DNA from: Paracoccus wurundjeri
Lineage (GTDB): Bacteria; Pseudomonadota; Alphaproteobacteria; Rhodobacterales; Rhodobacteraceae
Direction: 5' to 3'
Assembly (NCBI RefSeq): GCF_030678915.1
Contig: NZ_JAUUTZ010000007.1
Span: forward strand, 144,068 to 208,067
DNA: 64,000 nt
A program made the position numbers and the translations under genes. Numbering within the stretch: position 1 is the first letter of the stretch; the number at the start of each line of letters is the position of its first letter. The notes under the pieces are model-generated. The model saw only the letters and a program-made list of their open reading frames with translations, was not told the DNA's origin and searched no databases. Shown in pieces: positions 18,759 through 28,211 of the stretch.

Positions 18759-20123
18759 TCATGCAACCTCGGCAAAAACTTTGGTCAATGCCCGTTCGAG
18801 CTTGTCGAACATCTCATCCATCTGCTCTTCGGTCAGGATGAAGGGCGGGCAGAGCACGATGGACTGCCCCAGCGGGCGACAGATCAATCCCAGGTCGGTG
18901 CAGCTATTGGCGATCCGCTCACTGACCGACAGATTGGCGTCAAAGGGGGTTTTAGTCGCCTTGTTCTTCACCGCCTCCAGCGCCCACATGAAGCCGATGC
19001 CACGCAATTCTCCGATATGCTCGCTGCGCTCCATGATTGCGCGAAGTCCCGCCTCCATGCGCGGAGCGAGCCGGCGGACGTTCTCTGCCAATCCCTCATT
19101 CATCACCACATCGATGGCCTTCAACGCGATGGCACAACCGACCGGATGGCCCGAAGCGGTGAAACCATGCGGAAATTCCTCGATCTTCTCGGCCGCCGCC
19201 TGCAAACGATCTGCCAGATCGGGTCCAAGGATAACCGCACCCATCGGAAACAGGCCAGCGGTCAGGTTTTTCGAGGAAATGATCGCATCGGGAACGAATC
19301 CATAAGTCTCGCAGCCCCAGGTATTACCGGTCCGCCCGAAACCGCAGATCACCTCATCCGAGATCAGCGGGATGCCGTGTTTCTTCAGAATCGGCTGGAT
19401 GGCCTGAAAATAACCGTCCGAGGGCGGAATGACGCCCCCTGCCCCCATCACCGGCTCTGCGAAAAAGCCCGCGATCGTGTCAGCACCTTCACGCAGAATG
19501 GTTTCTTCAAGTTCGGCGGCAAGGCGCTGCGTGAACTGCTCTTCGCTTTCGCCGTCCTGACCGAAACGCCAGTAATGCGGGCAGGTCAGATGGATGAACC
19601 CCTCCATCGGCAGGCCGAAGACCTCGTTATAGGGTTTGCCGGTCATGCTGGCCGAGACAACCGTTACCCCGTGATAGGCGTTCAACCGGGTCAGGATCTT
19701 GCGGCGTTTCGGGCTGCCTTCGCTGCCATGCAGGAACCACAGCATCTTGACCATGGTGTCATTCGCTTCCGAGCCGGAATTGGTGTAGAACACCTTGCCC
19801 CGGTCAAAAGGTGAAACCTCGATCAGCTTTTCCGACAGCATGACCGTCTGATCCGACATCCGCCCGAAAAAGGCATGATAGCCGGGAAAGCGATCATATT
19901 GCGCCTTGGCGGCCTGTGCCAATCCGGCGTGATCGAAACCGGCAATCATGTTCCAAAGGCCGGAATTCGCGTCCAGATAGCGTTTCCCGTTCACGTCATG
20001 GATATAGGGACCTTCGCCATGCGTGACCACGACCGTTCCGCGCGCCTTGACGCTTGGCAGATCGGTGAAGCCATACATCGAAAATTCGTCAGCGCGTGCT
20101 TCCCAGCTTTGCGGTTTATTCAT
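18759..20123 (-). CDS. Class III (omega) aminotransferase
   Basis: PLP-dependent fold-type I transaminase, 454 residues. The cofactor lysine is Lys285 in SSKNLTAG. Other landmarks are YTNSGSEANDTMVK (phosphate/PLP binding), NAYHGVT, FFAEPVMGAGG and ISDEVICGFGRTG, whose Asp contacts the PLP nitrogen. Relatives use pyruvate as amino acceptor with taurine, beta-alanine, GABA, putrescine or other omega-amines; sequence alone does not settle which. It is a single gene next to a BASS-type transporter on the same strand. A second, only distantly similar class III transaminase is at 58217. Confidence 0.9.
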   Translation of the reverse strand: MNKPQSWEARADEFSMYGFTDLPSVKARGTVVVTHGEGPYIHDVNGKRYLDANSGLWNMIAGFDHAGLAQAAKAQYDRFPGYHAFFGRMSDQTVMLSEKLIEVSPFDRGKVFYTNSGSEANDTMVKMLWFLHGSEGSPKRRKILTRLNAYHGVTVVSASMTGKPYNEVFGLPMEGFIHLTCPHYWRFGQDGESEEQFTQRLAAELEETILREGADTIAGFFAEPVMGAGGVIPPSDGYFQAIQPILKKHGIPLISDEVICGFGRTGNTWGCETYGFVPDAIISSKNLTAGLFPMGAVILGPDLADRLQAAAEKIEEFPHGFTASGHPVGCAIALKAIDVVMNEGLAENVRRLAPRMEAGLRAIMERSEHIGELRGIGFMWALEAVKNKATKTPFDANLSVSERIANSCTDLGLICRPLGQSIVLCPPFILTEEQMDEMFDKLERALTKVFAEVA

Positions 20124-20205
20124 GATCCTGCCTTCCGGAAACTGATTTCTTACCGACGCTACCTTTGGCTTTCGCCGTGTTCAATGGTCGGTATGGGGAT
20201 CAATT

Positions 20206-21153
20206 TTATGACGCCCGAAATCTTGGGATGACGCGGATATAGATCAGCTCGGCAATCAGCTCTACCAGCGTCTGCGTGACAATGACGGCAGGCAGAACCG
20301 GGATCGCCCCCGGGACAGACAAGGCCAAAGGCAGAACGACCAGCGAGTTTCGCGTGCCCGAGGAAAATGCAATCGCCCTGCCCGCCTCGGTTGTCAATCC
20401 GAAGGCGCGGCCCATGCCCCACCCGATCAGCGGAGCGAGGATCGCGAAAGCGACATAAAGCGGAAGGGCGGAAAGGGCATGGCCTGTGGCTTCGCTCAGA
20501 AGCGGAATAGTGGCGGCAACTACCAGAAACAGCACTAAAGCCGTCGCGGGAACCGGAAGCAACGCAAGACTTTTGGCCAGTTTTTCACCGCTTCGATCAT
20601 GGGCAGCCCAGAACTGAACCATACCCGCCAGCACGAATGGCACGGCGATCAGCCACAGGAAAGCCCAAAGGAACGGCCCGACATTCACCAGATCGGCCGC
20701 CTCCTCTCCCAGAAACAGGGCCAGATAGATCGGCAGCAGCACCATCTGCACCAGAAGCAAGATCGGTGTAGAGGTCAGCAGCAACCGGGCATCCGCGCGC
20801 CCCAGATGGGCGAAGGTGATCACATAGTCGATGCAGGGCGTCAGCAGCACCATAAGGATACCCAGCCGCAACAGCGTATCATCCATCGCCAGGCGTGACA
20901 GAAGAAAGGCGAGCATGGGGATTACGACGAAATTGCTAATCAGCAGTGCAATAAGAAAGCGCCTCTCTCGGAACCCCTTGCCGATATCGGCAAGGGGGAC
21001 CTGCAGGAAGGTAACGAACAGCATGAGGGCAAGAGCCGGATTGATCGCGGCCTCAAACCGTTCCGTTCCCGGAACGGCAACCGCTGTCATAGCGGCAAGA
21101 ACCACGCAACCGAAGTAAATCCACACCTGCTGCCGTTCGAGCATGTCCCGCAA
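20206..21153 (-). CDS. BASS/arsenic-resistance type transporter
   Basis: Membrane protein of the bile acid:sodium symporter/ACR3 superfamily, about 315 residues with nine to ten hydrophobic segments. Conserved points are the LLTPCIDYV segment, similar to the PC motif of ACR3, and SSGTRNSLVVLPLAL near the C-terminus, typical of BASS discontinuous helices. Annotated relatives are called arsenic resistance proteins, but no arsC or arsR gene is near, so arsenite export is doubtful. The start is uncertain: TTG 21153 has AAAGGGA 7 bases upstream and gives an RDMLERQQVW start like the family; ATG 21144 is the alternative. Confidence 0.78.
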   Translation of the reverse strand: MRDMLERQQVWIYFGCVVLAAMTAVAVPGTERFEAAINPALALMLFVTFLQVPLADIGKGFRERRFLIALLISNFVVIPMLAFLLSRLAMDDTLLRLGILMVLLTPCIDYVITFAHLGRADARLLLTSTPILLLVQMVLLPIYLALFLGEEAADLVNVGPFLWAFLWLIAVPFVLAGMVQFWAAHDRSGEKLAKSLALLPVPATALVLFLVVAATIPLLSEATGHALSALPLYVAFAILAPLIGWGMGRAFGLTTEAGRAIAFSSGTRNSLVVLPLALSVPGAIPVLPAVIVTQTLVELIAELIYIRVIPRFRAS

Positions 21154-21368
21154 TTCGCTGTCCCTTTCCGATGACACCGGCAATAACGCATCGGCATTCC
21201 GGGATATACCCGGCCAGAGACGGCTTTTGACAGGCCGCTTCTATCATCAGGGGTGATTGGCAGATGACCTAAATCGGGGCCAGGGCGCAAAATGTGAAAT
21301 CATGGGCGGAATGGTCCGCATCACGCGCTGCGCGGCAAAGGCCCGATTATCCGCGGCAGCACTGAAAA

Positions 21369-22112
21369 TCACCCCAGTTGGGCAAGGCCCGGAAATGTTT
21401 CCAGCAACCAATAGGAAAAATTGGTGAAGGCGCCGGTCAGCAGCATGATCCCGACCACCAGAAGCAGAAGTCCCATCATGCGCTCGATGGTCTTCAGATA
21501 GGGCTTGATCCGGTTCATCACGCCGATGGCGCGCTCGATAAACAGTGCCGCAAGCAGGAACGGTATCCCCAGACCAAGCGCATAGATGGCCAGCAGTCCC
21601 GTTCCGCGCGACAACTCCCCCCCTGTGGCGGCAAGCGACAGGATCATGCCGAGCTGAGGGCCGATGCAGGGTGTCCAGCCGAAAGCGAAGGCCAGCCCCA
21701 GCAGATAGGCGCCGAACGCCCCGCCACCCTGTTTGCCCGCCTCTATCCTGGCTTCCTGATCCAGAATCGGGATGCGGAAGACATGCAGGAAATGCAATCC
21801 CATGACGATGATCATGATCCCGGCCAGCTTGGCCAAAAGATCCTGATATTGCAGGAACGCCCGTCCGAATGCCGAGGCTGCGAAGCCCATGACCAGAAAT
21901 ACCGTGGACAGCCCCAGAACGAAAAATATCGCCGGTAGTACCGCGCTGTGCTTACCCGTTTTCAGCCCATTCACGTTCACCCCGGTCATATAGGCGAGAT
22001 ATGGCGGAACAATGGGCAGGACACAGGGCGACAGAAATGACAGAATACCCGCCAGCAATGCCACGAATGCGGCGGGAAGAAAGGCTGCTGTTACAAGTTC
22101 TATTCCAAACAT
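21369..22112 (-). CDS. ccdA: Cytochrome c biogenesis protein CcdA
   Basis: Inner-membrane thiol-disulfide electron carrier, 247 residues with six predicted helices. It passes reducing power from cytoplasmic thioredoxin to periplasmic thioredoxins for haem c ligation. The two redox Cys motifs are present: SFLSPCVLPIVPPY near residue 30 and GWTPCIGP near residue 144. It stands alone; a partner periplasmic thioredoxin such as CcsX is not adjacent. The gap 22113-22317 on its upstream side shows no other gene. Confidence 0.94.
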   Translation of the reverse strand: MFGIELVTAAFLPAAFVALLAGILSFLSPCVLPIVPPYLAYMTGVNVNGLKTGKHSAVLPAIFFVLGLSTVFLVMGFAASAFGRAFLQYQDLLAKLAGIMIIVMGLHFLHVFRIPILDQEARIEAGKQGGGAFGAYLLGLAFAFGWTPCIGPQLGMILSLAATGGELSRGTGLLAIYALGLGIPFLLAALFIERAIGVMNRIKPYLKTIERMMGLLLLVVGIMLLTGAFTNFSYWLLETFPGLAQLG

Positions 22113-22317
22113 GGCAACTGGTTCTTCCTGTCGTGGCCGTCTGAAGACATCCTTGTCACCACGGCCCGGCGTGAAAGGGTAAATACGGGGTTCAGGCCCG
22201 GCGACACGCGCCGGATCTTCGCTTTCAAGCCTTCTGCGTCCAGTTCAGGCAAGGCGAAGCTTACCCGATTCCGCAGCAGGCTAAACAGGACAGAAGGTCA
22301 CAGTTGCGTGCGGCATA

Positions 22318-22357
22318 CCCCGCGCGGGGATTCGGGCGCGATATTTCACCGCGCCCG
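22318..22357 (-). terminator. Tandem hairpins after rne
   Basis: CGGGCGCG pairs with CGCGCCCG (22333-22340 with 22350-22357) 9 bases past the rne stop, and the palindrome CCCCGCGCGGGG (22318-22329) follows. There is no T tract; this may be a transcript-end or stabilising structure. Confidence 0.5.
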
Positions 22358-22365
22358 GACCGGAT

Positions 22366-25026
22366 TCAGCGGCCGACACTCCACCATCCGCGCCGCTTAG
22401 CCCGGGAAGGTTCGGCCTCGGCCTCAGGCGTCGCATCTTCAGGCTGCGGCGCGTTTTCCGTAACCTGCTGAAGGGTTTCGCTTTCTGCCACTGGCTGCTC
22501 CGCCGCGGGTTCCCCGGCTTGCATAGCTGGTTCGGCAGGGGCCGGTTTCGGCTCGTCAGCGACGTCTTCAGCGGCAGGCAACTCTGGAACCGTCATTGCT
22601 CCGGTTGGTTCGTCCGTCTCTACGACAGTCTCCTCTACCGTCTCTGTGGCGGGCTCGGCCGCGGCTGCCTTCCTTGACCGTGATTTGCGGGCCGGAGTAG
22701 TGGCAACAGGCTTGGGAAATTCCTCGGCACGCGCACCTTCCGCGCGATCACGGAGATCCACGACCTCGGGGAAGGCCGGCTGCTGTGCCCCGGCTTCCTG
22801 CTCTTGCGCTGGTTCACTCTCGGCTTTGCGGCTGCGTGCGCCAGAGCGGCTCCGCCGGCGCGGTTTGGCGCCCTTGTCCTCGGATGCCGTCTCGGCCTCC
22901 ACGGTCTCTGGTTGGCTTTCGCTTGCGGCCGGAATCACCTCTTCCGCAGCGACCGCTTCCGATGCGTCTGCATTATCCCGATCCTCATCGTTGGACGCCT
23001 CGTTATCGACCAGCTGGTCCTGGGCAGTCTCATCGCTTTCCCCGCCCTTGCGCCGCCGCCGACGACGACGGCGACGCGAGCGGCCGCCCTCGTGCCCCTC
23101 ATCTTCCGCCTCATCGTGATGTTCAGGCGGGCTGTCGGGTGCTGCATCATCGCTGTCTTCGTCGATCGTCGCCATCAACTCGGCATCGACAGTCAGGACC
23201 GGTTGCATATTTTCGGCAACCGGACGGGACGCGGTCTTGAATTTCTCGATGACGTAATCCGGCGATATCAATGCCGGATCGGCCTCGATACGCACGGACA
23301 TGCCGTAACGCGCTTCGATCACGGCGATATGTTCGCGTTTGTTGTTGATCAGGAAGTTCGCGACCGTGACAGGTGCCTTGATCAGCACCTCGCGCGAACG
23401 CTTGCGCGTCCCCTCTTCCTCGATTGCGCGCAGGATGGTCAGTGCCAGACTGTCATCGGAACGGATCAACCCGGTCCCGTGGCAATGCAGACAGGGCTGG
23501 GTGGTCGATTCCAGCATCCCGGGGCGCAGTCGCTGACGACTCATCTCCATAAGGCCGAAGCCCGAGATCCGGCCCACCTGTATCCGCGCCCGGTCAGATT
23601 TCAACCGTTCCTTGAAACGCTTCTCGACCGCGGCATTATTCTTGCGCTCATCCATGTCGATGAAGTCGATCACGATCAGCCCGGCAAGGTCGCGCAGACG
23701 CAACTGCCGCGCCACTTCATCGGCGGCTTCGAGATTGGTCTTGAGCGCGGTATCCTCGATCGAGCCTTCTTTGGTCGCCCGACCCGAGTTCACATCGATG
23801 GCAACCAGCGCCTCGGTCACGCCGATGACGATATAGCCACCGGATTTCAGCTGAACGACCGGGTTGAACATCCCTGCCAGATAGCTTTCCACCTGAAAGC
23901 GGGCGTAAAGCGGCATCGCATCCGCGTAGTGTTTCACATTGCGGGCGTGGGACGGCATGATCATCTTCATGAAGTCCTTGGCAACGCGATAACCGCGTTC
24001 GCCCTCGACCAGCACCTCGTCGATCTCCTTGCTGTAGAGATCGCGGATCGAGCGTTTGATCAGGTCGCCTTCCTCGTAGATTGGCGCAGGGGCAACGGAT
24101 TTGAACGTCACGTCTCGGATCTGTTCCCACAAGCGCAGCAGATAATCATAGTCGCGCTTGATCTCGGTGCGGGTACGCTGGCTGCCAGCCGTGCGGATGA
24201 TCAGCCCTGCACCCTTGGGCACGGAAAGTTCGCCCGCGATGTCCTTGAGTTTCTTGCGATCCGTGGCATTGGTGATCTTGCGGCTGATCCCGCCACCGCG
24301 TGCGGTATTGGGCATCAGGACGCAATAGCGCCCCGCCAGCGACAGATAGGTGGTCAGTGCCGCGCCCTTGTTGCCGCGTTCTTCCTTGACGACCTGTACC
24401 AGCATGATCTGGCGGACCTTGACGACCTCCTGAATCTTGTAGCGGCGCGGGCGCGGTTTGCGTGGCGCGCGGATCTCTTCGGTCACATCCTCATCGGCGA
24501 CCGATTCGATACTGTCATCCTTGGCGCTTGCATCATCGGCATCCGCCTCAGCCGTCCCGGTATCCACGTCTTCGGAAATATCCTCCTGGGTCGCACCCTC
24601 ATCGGTGAGACCGGCCGTTTCGGCGTCTCCACCCTCGGGTTCGGCCGAAATCGTGGCATCGTCGTTTCGGGCTTTTTCGGCCCTGCTGGAGGCTCTGCGG
24701 CGCTTCTTGCCGGTATCCTCGGCCTCTTGCGCCTCTGCATAGGCCTGTTCCTCGGCGATCAACGCATCCCTGTCGGCCGCCGGGATCTGGTAGTAATCGG
24801 GGTGAATTTCGGCGAAAGCCAGAAAACCGTGACGATTGCCGCCGTAATCCACGAAGGCCGCCTGTAATGAGGGCTCGACCCTGGTGACCTTGGCGAGATA
24901 GATGTTTCCGCTTATCTGCCTTTTGTTTAAAGTCTCAAAATCAAATTCGACGACCTTGGTTCCATCGACCACGACCACCCGAGTTTCCTCGGCATGCGTG
25001 GCATCGATCAGCATTTTCTTTGCCAT
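22366..25026 (-). CDS. rne: Ribonuclease E
   Basis: Endoribonuclease E/G, 886 residues, the core of the RNA degradosome. ATG 25026 begins MAKKMLIDATHAEE, the family start; the 38-residue upstream extension is not expected. The S1 domain (from about 35) is split by a ~108-residue acidic insertion rich in Asp, Glu and Ala, ending at a basic RKPRPRRYK stretch. Catalytic aspartates are Asp411 (DVNSGR) and Asp454 (VIDFIDM), and the zinc link is Cys512/Cys515 (CLHC). All are shifted by exactly 108 from E. coli 303, 346, 404 and 407. The C-terminal third is acidic/Pro-rich with an Arg block (RSRRRRRRRRRKGG), probably RNA- and partner-binding. Confidence 0.95.
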   Translation of the reverse strand: MAKKMLIDATHAEETRVVVVDGTKVVEFDFETLNKRQISGNIYLAKVTRVEPSLQAAFVDYGGNRHGFLAFAEIHPDYYQIPAADRDALIAEEQAYAEAQEAEDTGKKRRRASSRAEKARNDDATISAEPEGGDAETAGLTDEGATQEDISEDVDTGTAEADADDASAKDDSIESVADEDVTEEIRAPRKPRPRRYKIQEVVKVRQIMLVQVVKEERGNKGAALTTYLSLAGRYCVLMPNTARGGGISRKITNATDRKKLKDIAGELSVPKGAGLIIRTAGSQRTRTEIKRDYDYLLRLWEQIRDVTFKSVAPAPIYEEGDLIKRSIRDLYSKEIDEVLVEGERGYRVAKDFMKMIMPSHARNVKHYADAMPLYARFQVESYLAGMFNPVVQLKSGGYIVIGVTEALVAIDVNSGRATKEGSIEDTALKTNLEAADEVARQLRLRDLAGLIVIDFIDMDERKNNAAVEKRFKERLKSDRARIQVGRISGFGLMEMSRQRLRPGMLESTTQPCLHCHGTGLIRSDDSLALTILRAIEEEGTRKRSREVLIKAPVTVANFLINNKREHIAVIEARYGMSVRIEADPALISPDYVIEKFKTASRPVAENMQPVLTVDAELMATIDEDSDDAAPDSPPEHHDEAEDEGHEGGRSRRRRRRRRRKGGESDETAQDQLVDNEASNDEDRDNADASEAVAAEEVIPAASESQPETVEAETASEDKGAKPRRRSRSGARSRKAESEPAQEQEAGAQQPAFPEVVDLRDRAEGARAEEFPKPVATTPARKSRSRKAAAAEPATETVEETVVETDEPTGAMTVPELPAAEDVADEPKPAPAEPAMQAGEPAAEQPVAESETLQQVTENAPQPEDATPEAEAEPSRAKRRGWWSVGR

Positions 25027-25567
25027 TTTTATATCTTTCGCGCAGGCGAATACCGGGCGGTGCCAGGGGCACTGGTCGGCTTTGACTGCGGCATGATTGG
25101 GGCGCGGGCGCCGCAGCGGCACGGAAAATCGGGAAGGCAAGGCGCTGCGCCTGCCCTCTTCCCATCAATCCGTCCGTCGCGCGCGTCATCGCGTCTGTTC
25201 CTTCGTAAAATCCGACGCCATCGGGCTAACCGGATCACTGATTGTCGTCATCCCGGTGCGGTTGATCGCGCCTGAGACGGGGTTTTCCGCGTGGCACATG
25301 CCGCCCTTGTCTCGGGGTCAGAGGTGCTGCGCTGCGAAACTGTGGGCGCCGCGGATCAAGCGATCCCGCTTTGCTGCGGCACGTAAGATCAACATAGAGG
25401 TTGACTAGGGGGAAGTTCAATGGCGAAAAGATCCGCCCGATCAGAATGGACTCTTTCCGCTCGCCATTTCTTTCCGGACAGTTTCACGCAGGCGTAACAT
25501 TCCGGTCACATCGCTGTTGCAAGGCGCCCTTAGGAAAAGCGCGAAGGGGCTGAACGGGAAGTGACGA
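25027..25567. other. rne leader and intergenic region
   Basis: This 541-base gap lies between the divergent rne and alpha/beta hydrolase genes. The part next to rne must contain its promoter and a probably long 5' leader, since RNase E commonly regulates its own mRNA through the leader. The part near 25400-25500 holds a small open frame and a fold-back structure (listed separately). I see no tRNA, repeat or longer gene. Confidence 0.5.
25420..25497 (+). other. Possible 25-codon ORF or structured small RNA
   Basis: ATG 25420 is preceded by AGGGGGAAGTTCA, a good ribosome site, and opens a 25-codon frame ending at TAA 25495-25497. The same stretch folds back: AATGGCG (25419-25425) pairs with CGCCATT (25472-25478), with further partial pairing inside. 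The fold would hide the start codon. It could be a leader peptide, a small RNA, or chance; no family is recognised. Confidence 0.3.
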
Positions 25568-26464
25568 ATGCCAGTCGTCAGGACCAATGCAGGCTGCGAT
25601 TTATCGCGTGAACTTCGGGGATTGGCAAGGGATCTTCCAAAGGACGCACCGATCATCGTCATGATCCATGGCTACCGCTATTCCCCCACTCAGCCCGGCA
25701 ATGATCCCCACCGGCATATTCTTGCCCTGAACCCCGAGACACGGGCGCACCGGGCGTTATCCTGGCCCCGCGCATTGGGCTTTGGAACCGGTTCGGCAGA
25801 TGAGGGCATTGCGCTGGCATTCGGCTGGGAAGCAACCGGCAGGCTTGGTCGGGCCTATCGGCACGCGGGCGAGACGGGCAATGCGCTTGCCCGGACCGTT
25901 TCCGAGCTTGCAGACCTTGCCGGGCGGCCCATCGCACTGATCGGCCATTCGCTGGGCGCAAGGGTCGCACTGCAGGCGCTGCATCATGCCCAGGCCGGAA
26001 GCATCGGGCGCGTCATCCTTCTGACCGGGGCGGAATTCCGGGATACGGCAGCGGACGCCCTGGACAGCCCTGCGGGGCGATATGCGGAAATTCTGAACAT
26101 TACCTCGCGCGAGAATGACCTGTTCGACTTCGCCATCGAGATGTGGCTTGGATATGGAAGGCGGCAGGCATTGGGATTTGGGCTTGCCCGCCCTGCCCGC
26201 AACTGGATCGATGTCCAGATCGACCATGACGGAACGCTGGCGGCGCTAAGCGATTTCGGCTTTCCGGTAGATCGCACGGCCTTGCGCCTGTCTCACTGGA
26301 CCCCGTATCTGCGCCGGGGTTTGTTCGACTTCTATCGCACCGCATTGCGCCAGCCCTGGGCCTTGCCGATGCATATGCTGCGGACCAGGCTGCCGGGCAG
26401 GATCGAGCCCCGCTGGTCGCGGCTTCTGGCGCCGCCCCCGCCTGCGGGCAATTTACGCGCCTGA
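25568..26464 (+). CDS. Alpha/beta hydrolase
   Basis: Predicted serine hydrolase, 298 residues. The oxyanion strand reads VMIHGYRYSP (31-40) and the nucleophile elbow is GHSLG with Ser128. Candidate acid and His residues are in the SREND segment and QIDHDG. No signal peptide is seen, so it is probably cytoplasmic. The substrate is unknown; it resembles the DUF900-like hydrolases found in Rhodobacterales. GGGAAG lies about 7 bases before the ATG. It converges with the yciB gene. Confidence 0.8.
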   Translation: MPVVRTNAGCDLSRELRGLARDLPKDAPIIVMIHGYRYSPTQPGNDPHRHILALNPETRAHRALSWPRALGFGTGSADEGIALAFGWEATGRLGRAYRHAGETGNALARTVSELADLAGRPIALIGHSLGARVALQALHHAQAGSIGRVILLTGAEFRDTAADALDSPAGRYAEILNITSRENDLFDFAIEMWLGYGRRQALGFGLARPARNWIDVQIDHDGTLAALSDFGFPVDRTALRLSHWTPYLRRGLFDFYRTALRQPWALPMHMLRTRLPGRIEPRWSRLLAPPPPAGNLRA

Positions 26465-26488
26465 GCCAAGTCAATGGCAAGAGACCCC

Positions 26489-27091
26489 CTATTCTTTGCC
26501 GGAATCCTTATCCAATGCGTGATCCCGGAAAAGCCCGGCATTCGCCATCAGGAACGCCATCAGGATCAGGGGCAGTCCAAAGGTCTTGAAATAGACCCAT
26601 GTCGTCTCGGACATTGTGCGCCAGACGATCTCATTCGCGACCGCCAGACCGACAAACGCCAACATCATCCGCCATGTCAGCTTGTGCCAGCCCTCGGCAT
26701 CCATCGGCAGCGCCTCTGACAGCACCAATTGCAGCCAGTTTCGCCGCGCCAACAGACTGACGGCCAGAATCGCCGCGAAAATCAGGTAGATGAGCGTCGG
26801 TTTCATCTTGAAGAACCGCGGATCATTCAGCCAGACCGACAGCCCGCCGAACAGAATGACCAGAACCAGCGTCGCGATCTGCATGGGCGACAGCTTGCCC
26901 GTCACCCGCCACAGCAGAAAGGTGGACAGCGCCAGGACCGGCACGAAGATCAGCGTCGCAAAGATGAACCCGCCATATGATTGACCGAATACCACCACCT
27001 CGCGGTCCCGGAACAGCATGAAAACCGCGAAGAACAGCAAAACCGGCCCTAATTCGAGCGCGGGTTTGATCCAGGGTTTCGTCTCTTTCAT
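26489..27091 (-). CDS. yciB: YciB/IspZ-family septation protein A
   Basis: Inner-membrane protein, 200 residues with five to six helices, of the YciB/intracellular septation protein A family, which supports envelope integrity and cell division. The conserved N-terminal KPALELGPVLLFF and the C-terminal NEIVWR with TTWVYFKTFGLP are present. ATG 27091 is selected because GAAGGA lies 8 bases upstream and it starts 24 bases after the EamA stop; a longer form would overlap that gene. Transcribed with the EamA permease gene. Confidence 0.92.
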   Translation of the reverse strand: MKETKPWIKPALELGPVLLFFAVFMLFRDREVVVFGQSYGGFIFATLIFVPVLALSTFLLWRVTGKLSPMQIATLVLVILFGGLSVWLNDPRFFKMKPTLIYLIFAAILAVSLLARRNWLQLVLSEALPMDAEGWHKLTWRMMLAFVGLAVANEIVWRTMSETTWVYFKTFGLPLILMAFLMANAGLFRDHALDKDSGKE

Positions 27092-27114
27092 CTTATCCGT
27101 CCTTCGCCATGTCT

Positions 27115-28014
27115 TCAGGCCCCCCATTCGACGATAATCGCACCGGATGCGATCAATATCATCAGTGCCGTCCGATACGGCCCCACCTTTTCGCCCAATA
27201 CCAGCCAGCCGACAAGAGCTGCAAACACGGTCGAGGTTTCACGCAGCACCGCCGCCTCCCCCACATCGCTGATCCGCGTTGCCAGCATGATCGAACCAAA
27301 ACTCGCTGGCGCGATCAACCCTCCTGCAATTCCGCGCCATGCAAGCGATTTCACCTCGGGACGTGGCAGAGCCATAAGCTTTTTCCGCATCCAGACCGGC
27401 ATGAACAGGGAATCAAGAAGGAAGAACCACACCAGAAATGTGAAAGGATCCGCCGCCAGACGGATACCCCAGGCGTCATAGGTCGTATACAGCGCCACCA
27501 ATCCGCCAGTAATCACCGCCCAGCTCAATGCCGGTACCAGCGTTTCCCGCCCGACTGTCAATCGCTGGAAATTGAACGCGGCCAGCCCGAAAATCCCGCA
27601 AACCAGCAACAGCACTCCGGCCCATTGGATCAGGTTGAAATGTTCATGAAACACCAGTCCGGCGGCTATCACGGTGAAAAGCGGCCCGCTGCCGCGCACA
27701 ACGGGATAAACCACGGTATAGGCGCCCCGCTGATAGGTTTGCGCCTGCGCGATCTTGTAGACGATATGGATGATCATGGCCCCGAACAGGATCGGCCAGA
27801 GTTGCGGCGTCGGCCAGGGCACCACGAACAGCGCAAGCGGCAAGGCCAGCAGGCCCAGTGCCAGATCGATCGCGGCCCGACTGATCCACGGGTCATGCCG
27901 CCCCTTTTGCAGCGCACCGAAAAGCGCATGCAGAAATGCCGCCATCAGTGCGAGGCCGGTCGCCAGTTTCGCGCCTTCGGGTGTTCCCGCGATCTGGATG
28001 ATCCATTCGCTCAT
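27115..28014 (-). CDS. EamA/DMT-family permease
   Basis: Drug/metabolite transporter superfamily protein, 299 residues with about ten membrane helices in two EamA repeats. The first repeat contains YTVVYPVVRGSGPLF; the second ends with AAVLRETSTVFAALVGWLVLGEK, the usual signature. Substrate unknown. It is followed after 23 bases by yciB on the same strand. The 197-base gap upstream (28015-28211) to the selD stop has no gene; one short hairpin near 28170-28186 may mark the selD transcript end. Confidence 0.85.
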   Translation of the reverse strand: MSEWIIQIAGTPEGAKLATGLALMAAFLHALFGALQKGRHDPWISRAAIDLALGLLALPLALFVVPWPTPQLWPILFGAMIIHIVYKIAQAQTYQRGAYTVVYPVVRGSGPLFTVIAAGLVFHEHFNLIQWAGVLLLVCGIFGLAAFNFQRLTVGRETLVPALSWAVITGGLVALYTTYDAWGIRLAADPFTFLVWFFLLDSLFMPVWMRKKLMALPRPEVKSLAWRGIAGGLIAPASFGSIMLATRISDVGEAAVLRETSTVFAALVGWLVLGEKVGPYRTALMILIASGAIIVEWGA

Positions 28015-28211
28015 GCGGGGGTAATGGCGCTGTTTTACACGATCTGCAAGTTGTTCCGGCTGCGTCGGCTTATTCGCACCGAAATCAATTTAAAAGGGAA
28101 AGAATTGGCGCTTTCTCCGATATGAACCCTTCCGGTTTTGACAGACATTTCCTTCCGTGCCTTTCAGAGCGGGCAGTGCCTGCCCGTCCGGGCCGGGTCC
28201 AATGGCAAATA

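Noticed and set aside
20206..21153. Arsenic-resistance operon
   Set aside because: Only the transporter is present; no arsR, arsC or arsH is near, so an arsenic island is not supported.
22804..24867. Long open frame antisense to rne (687 codons)
   Set aside because: It lies wholly within rne, has no known domain, and its composition mirrors the rne codons.
28015..28211. Search for a selC tRNA or other selenium gene beside selD
   Set aside because: No cloverleaf or long variable arm was found; only a short hairpin at 28170-28186.
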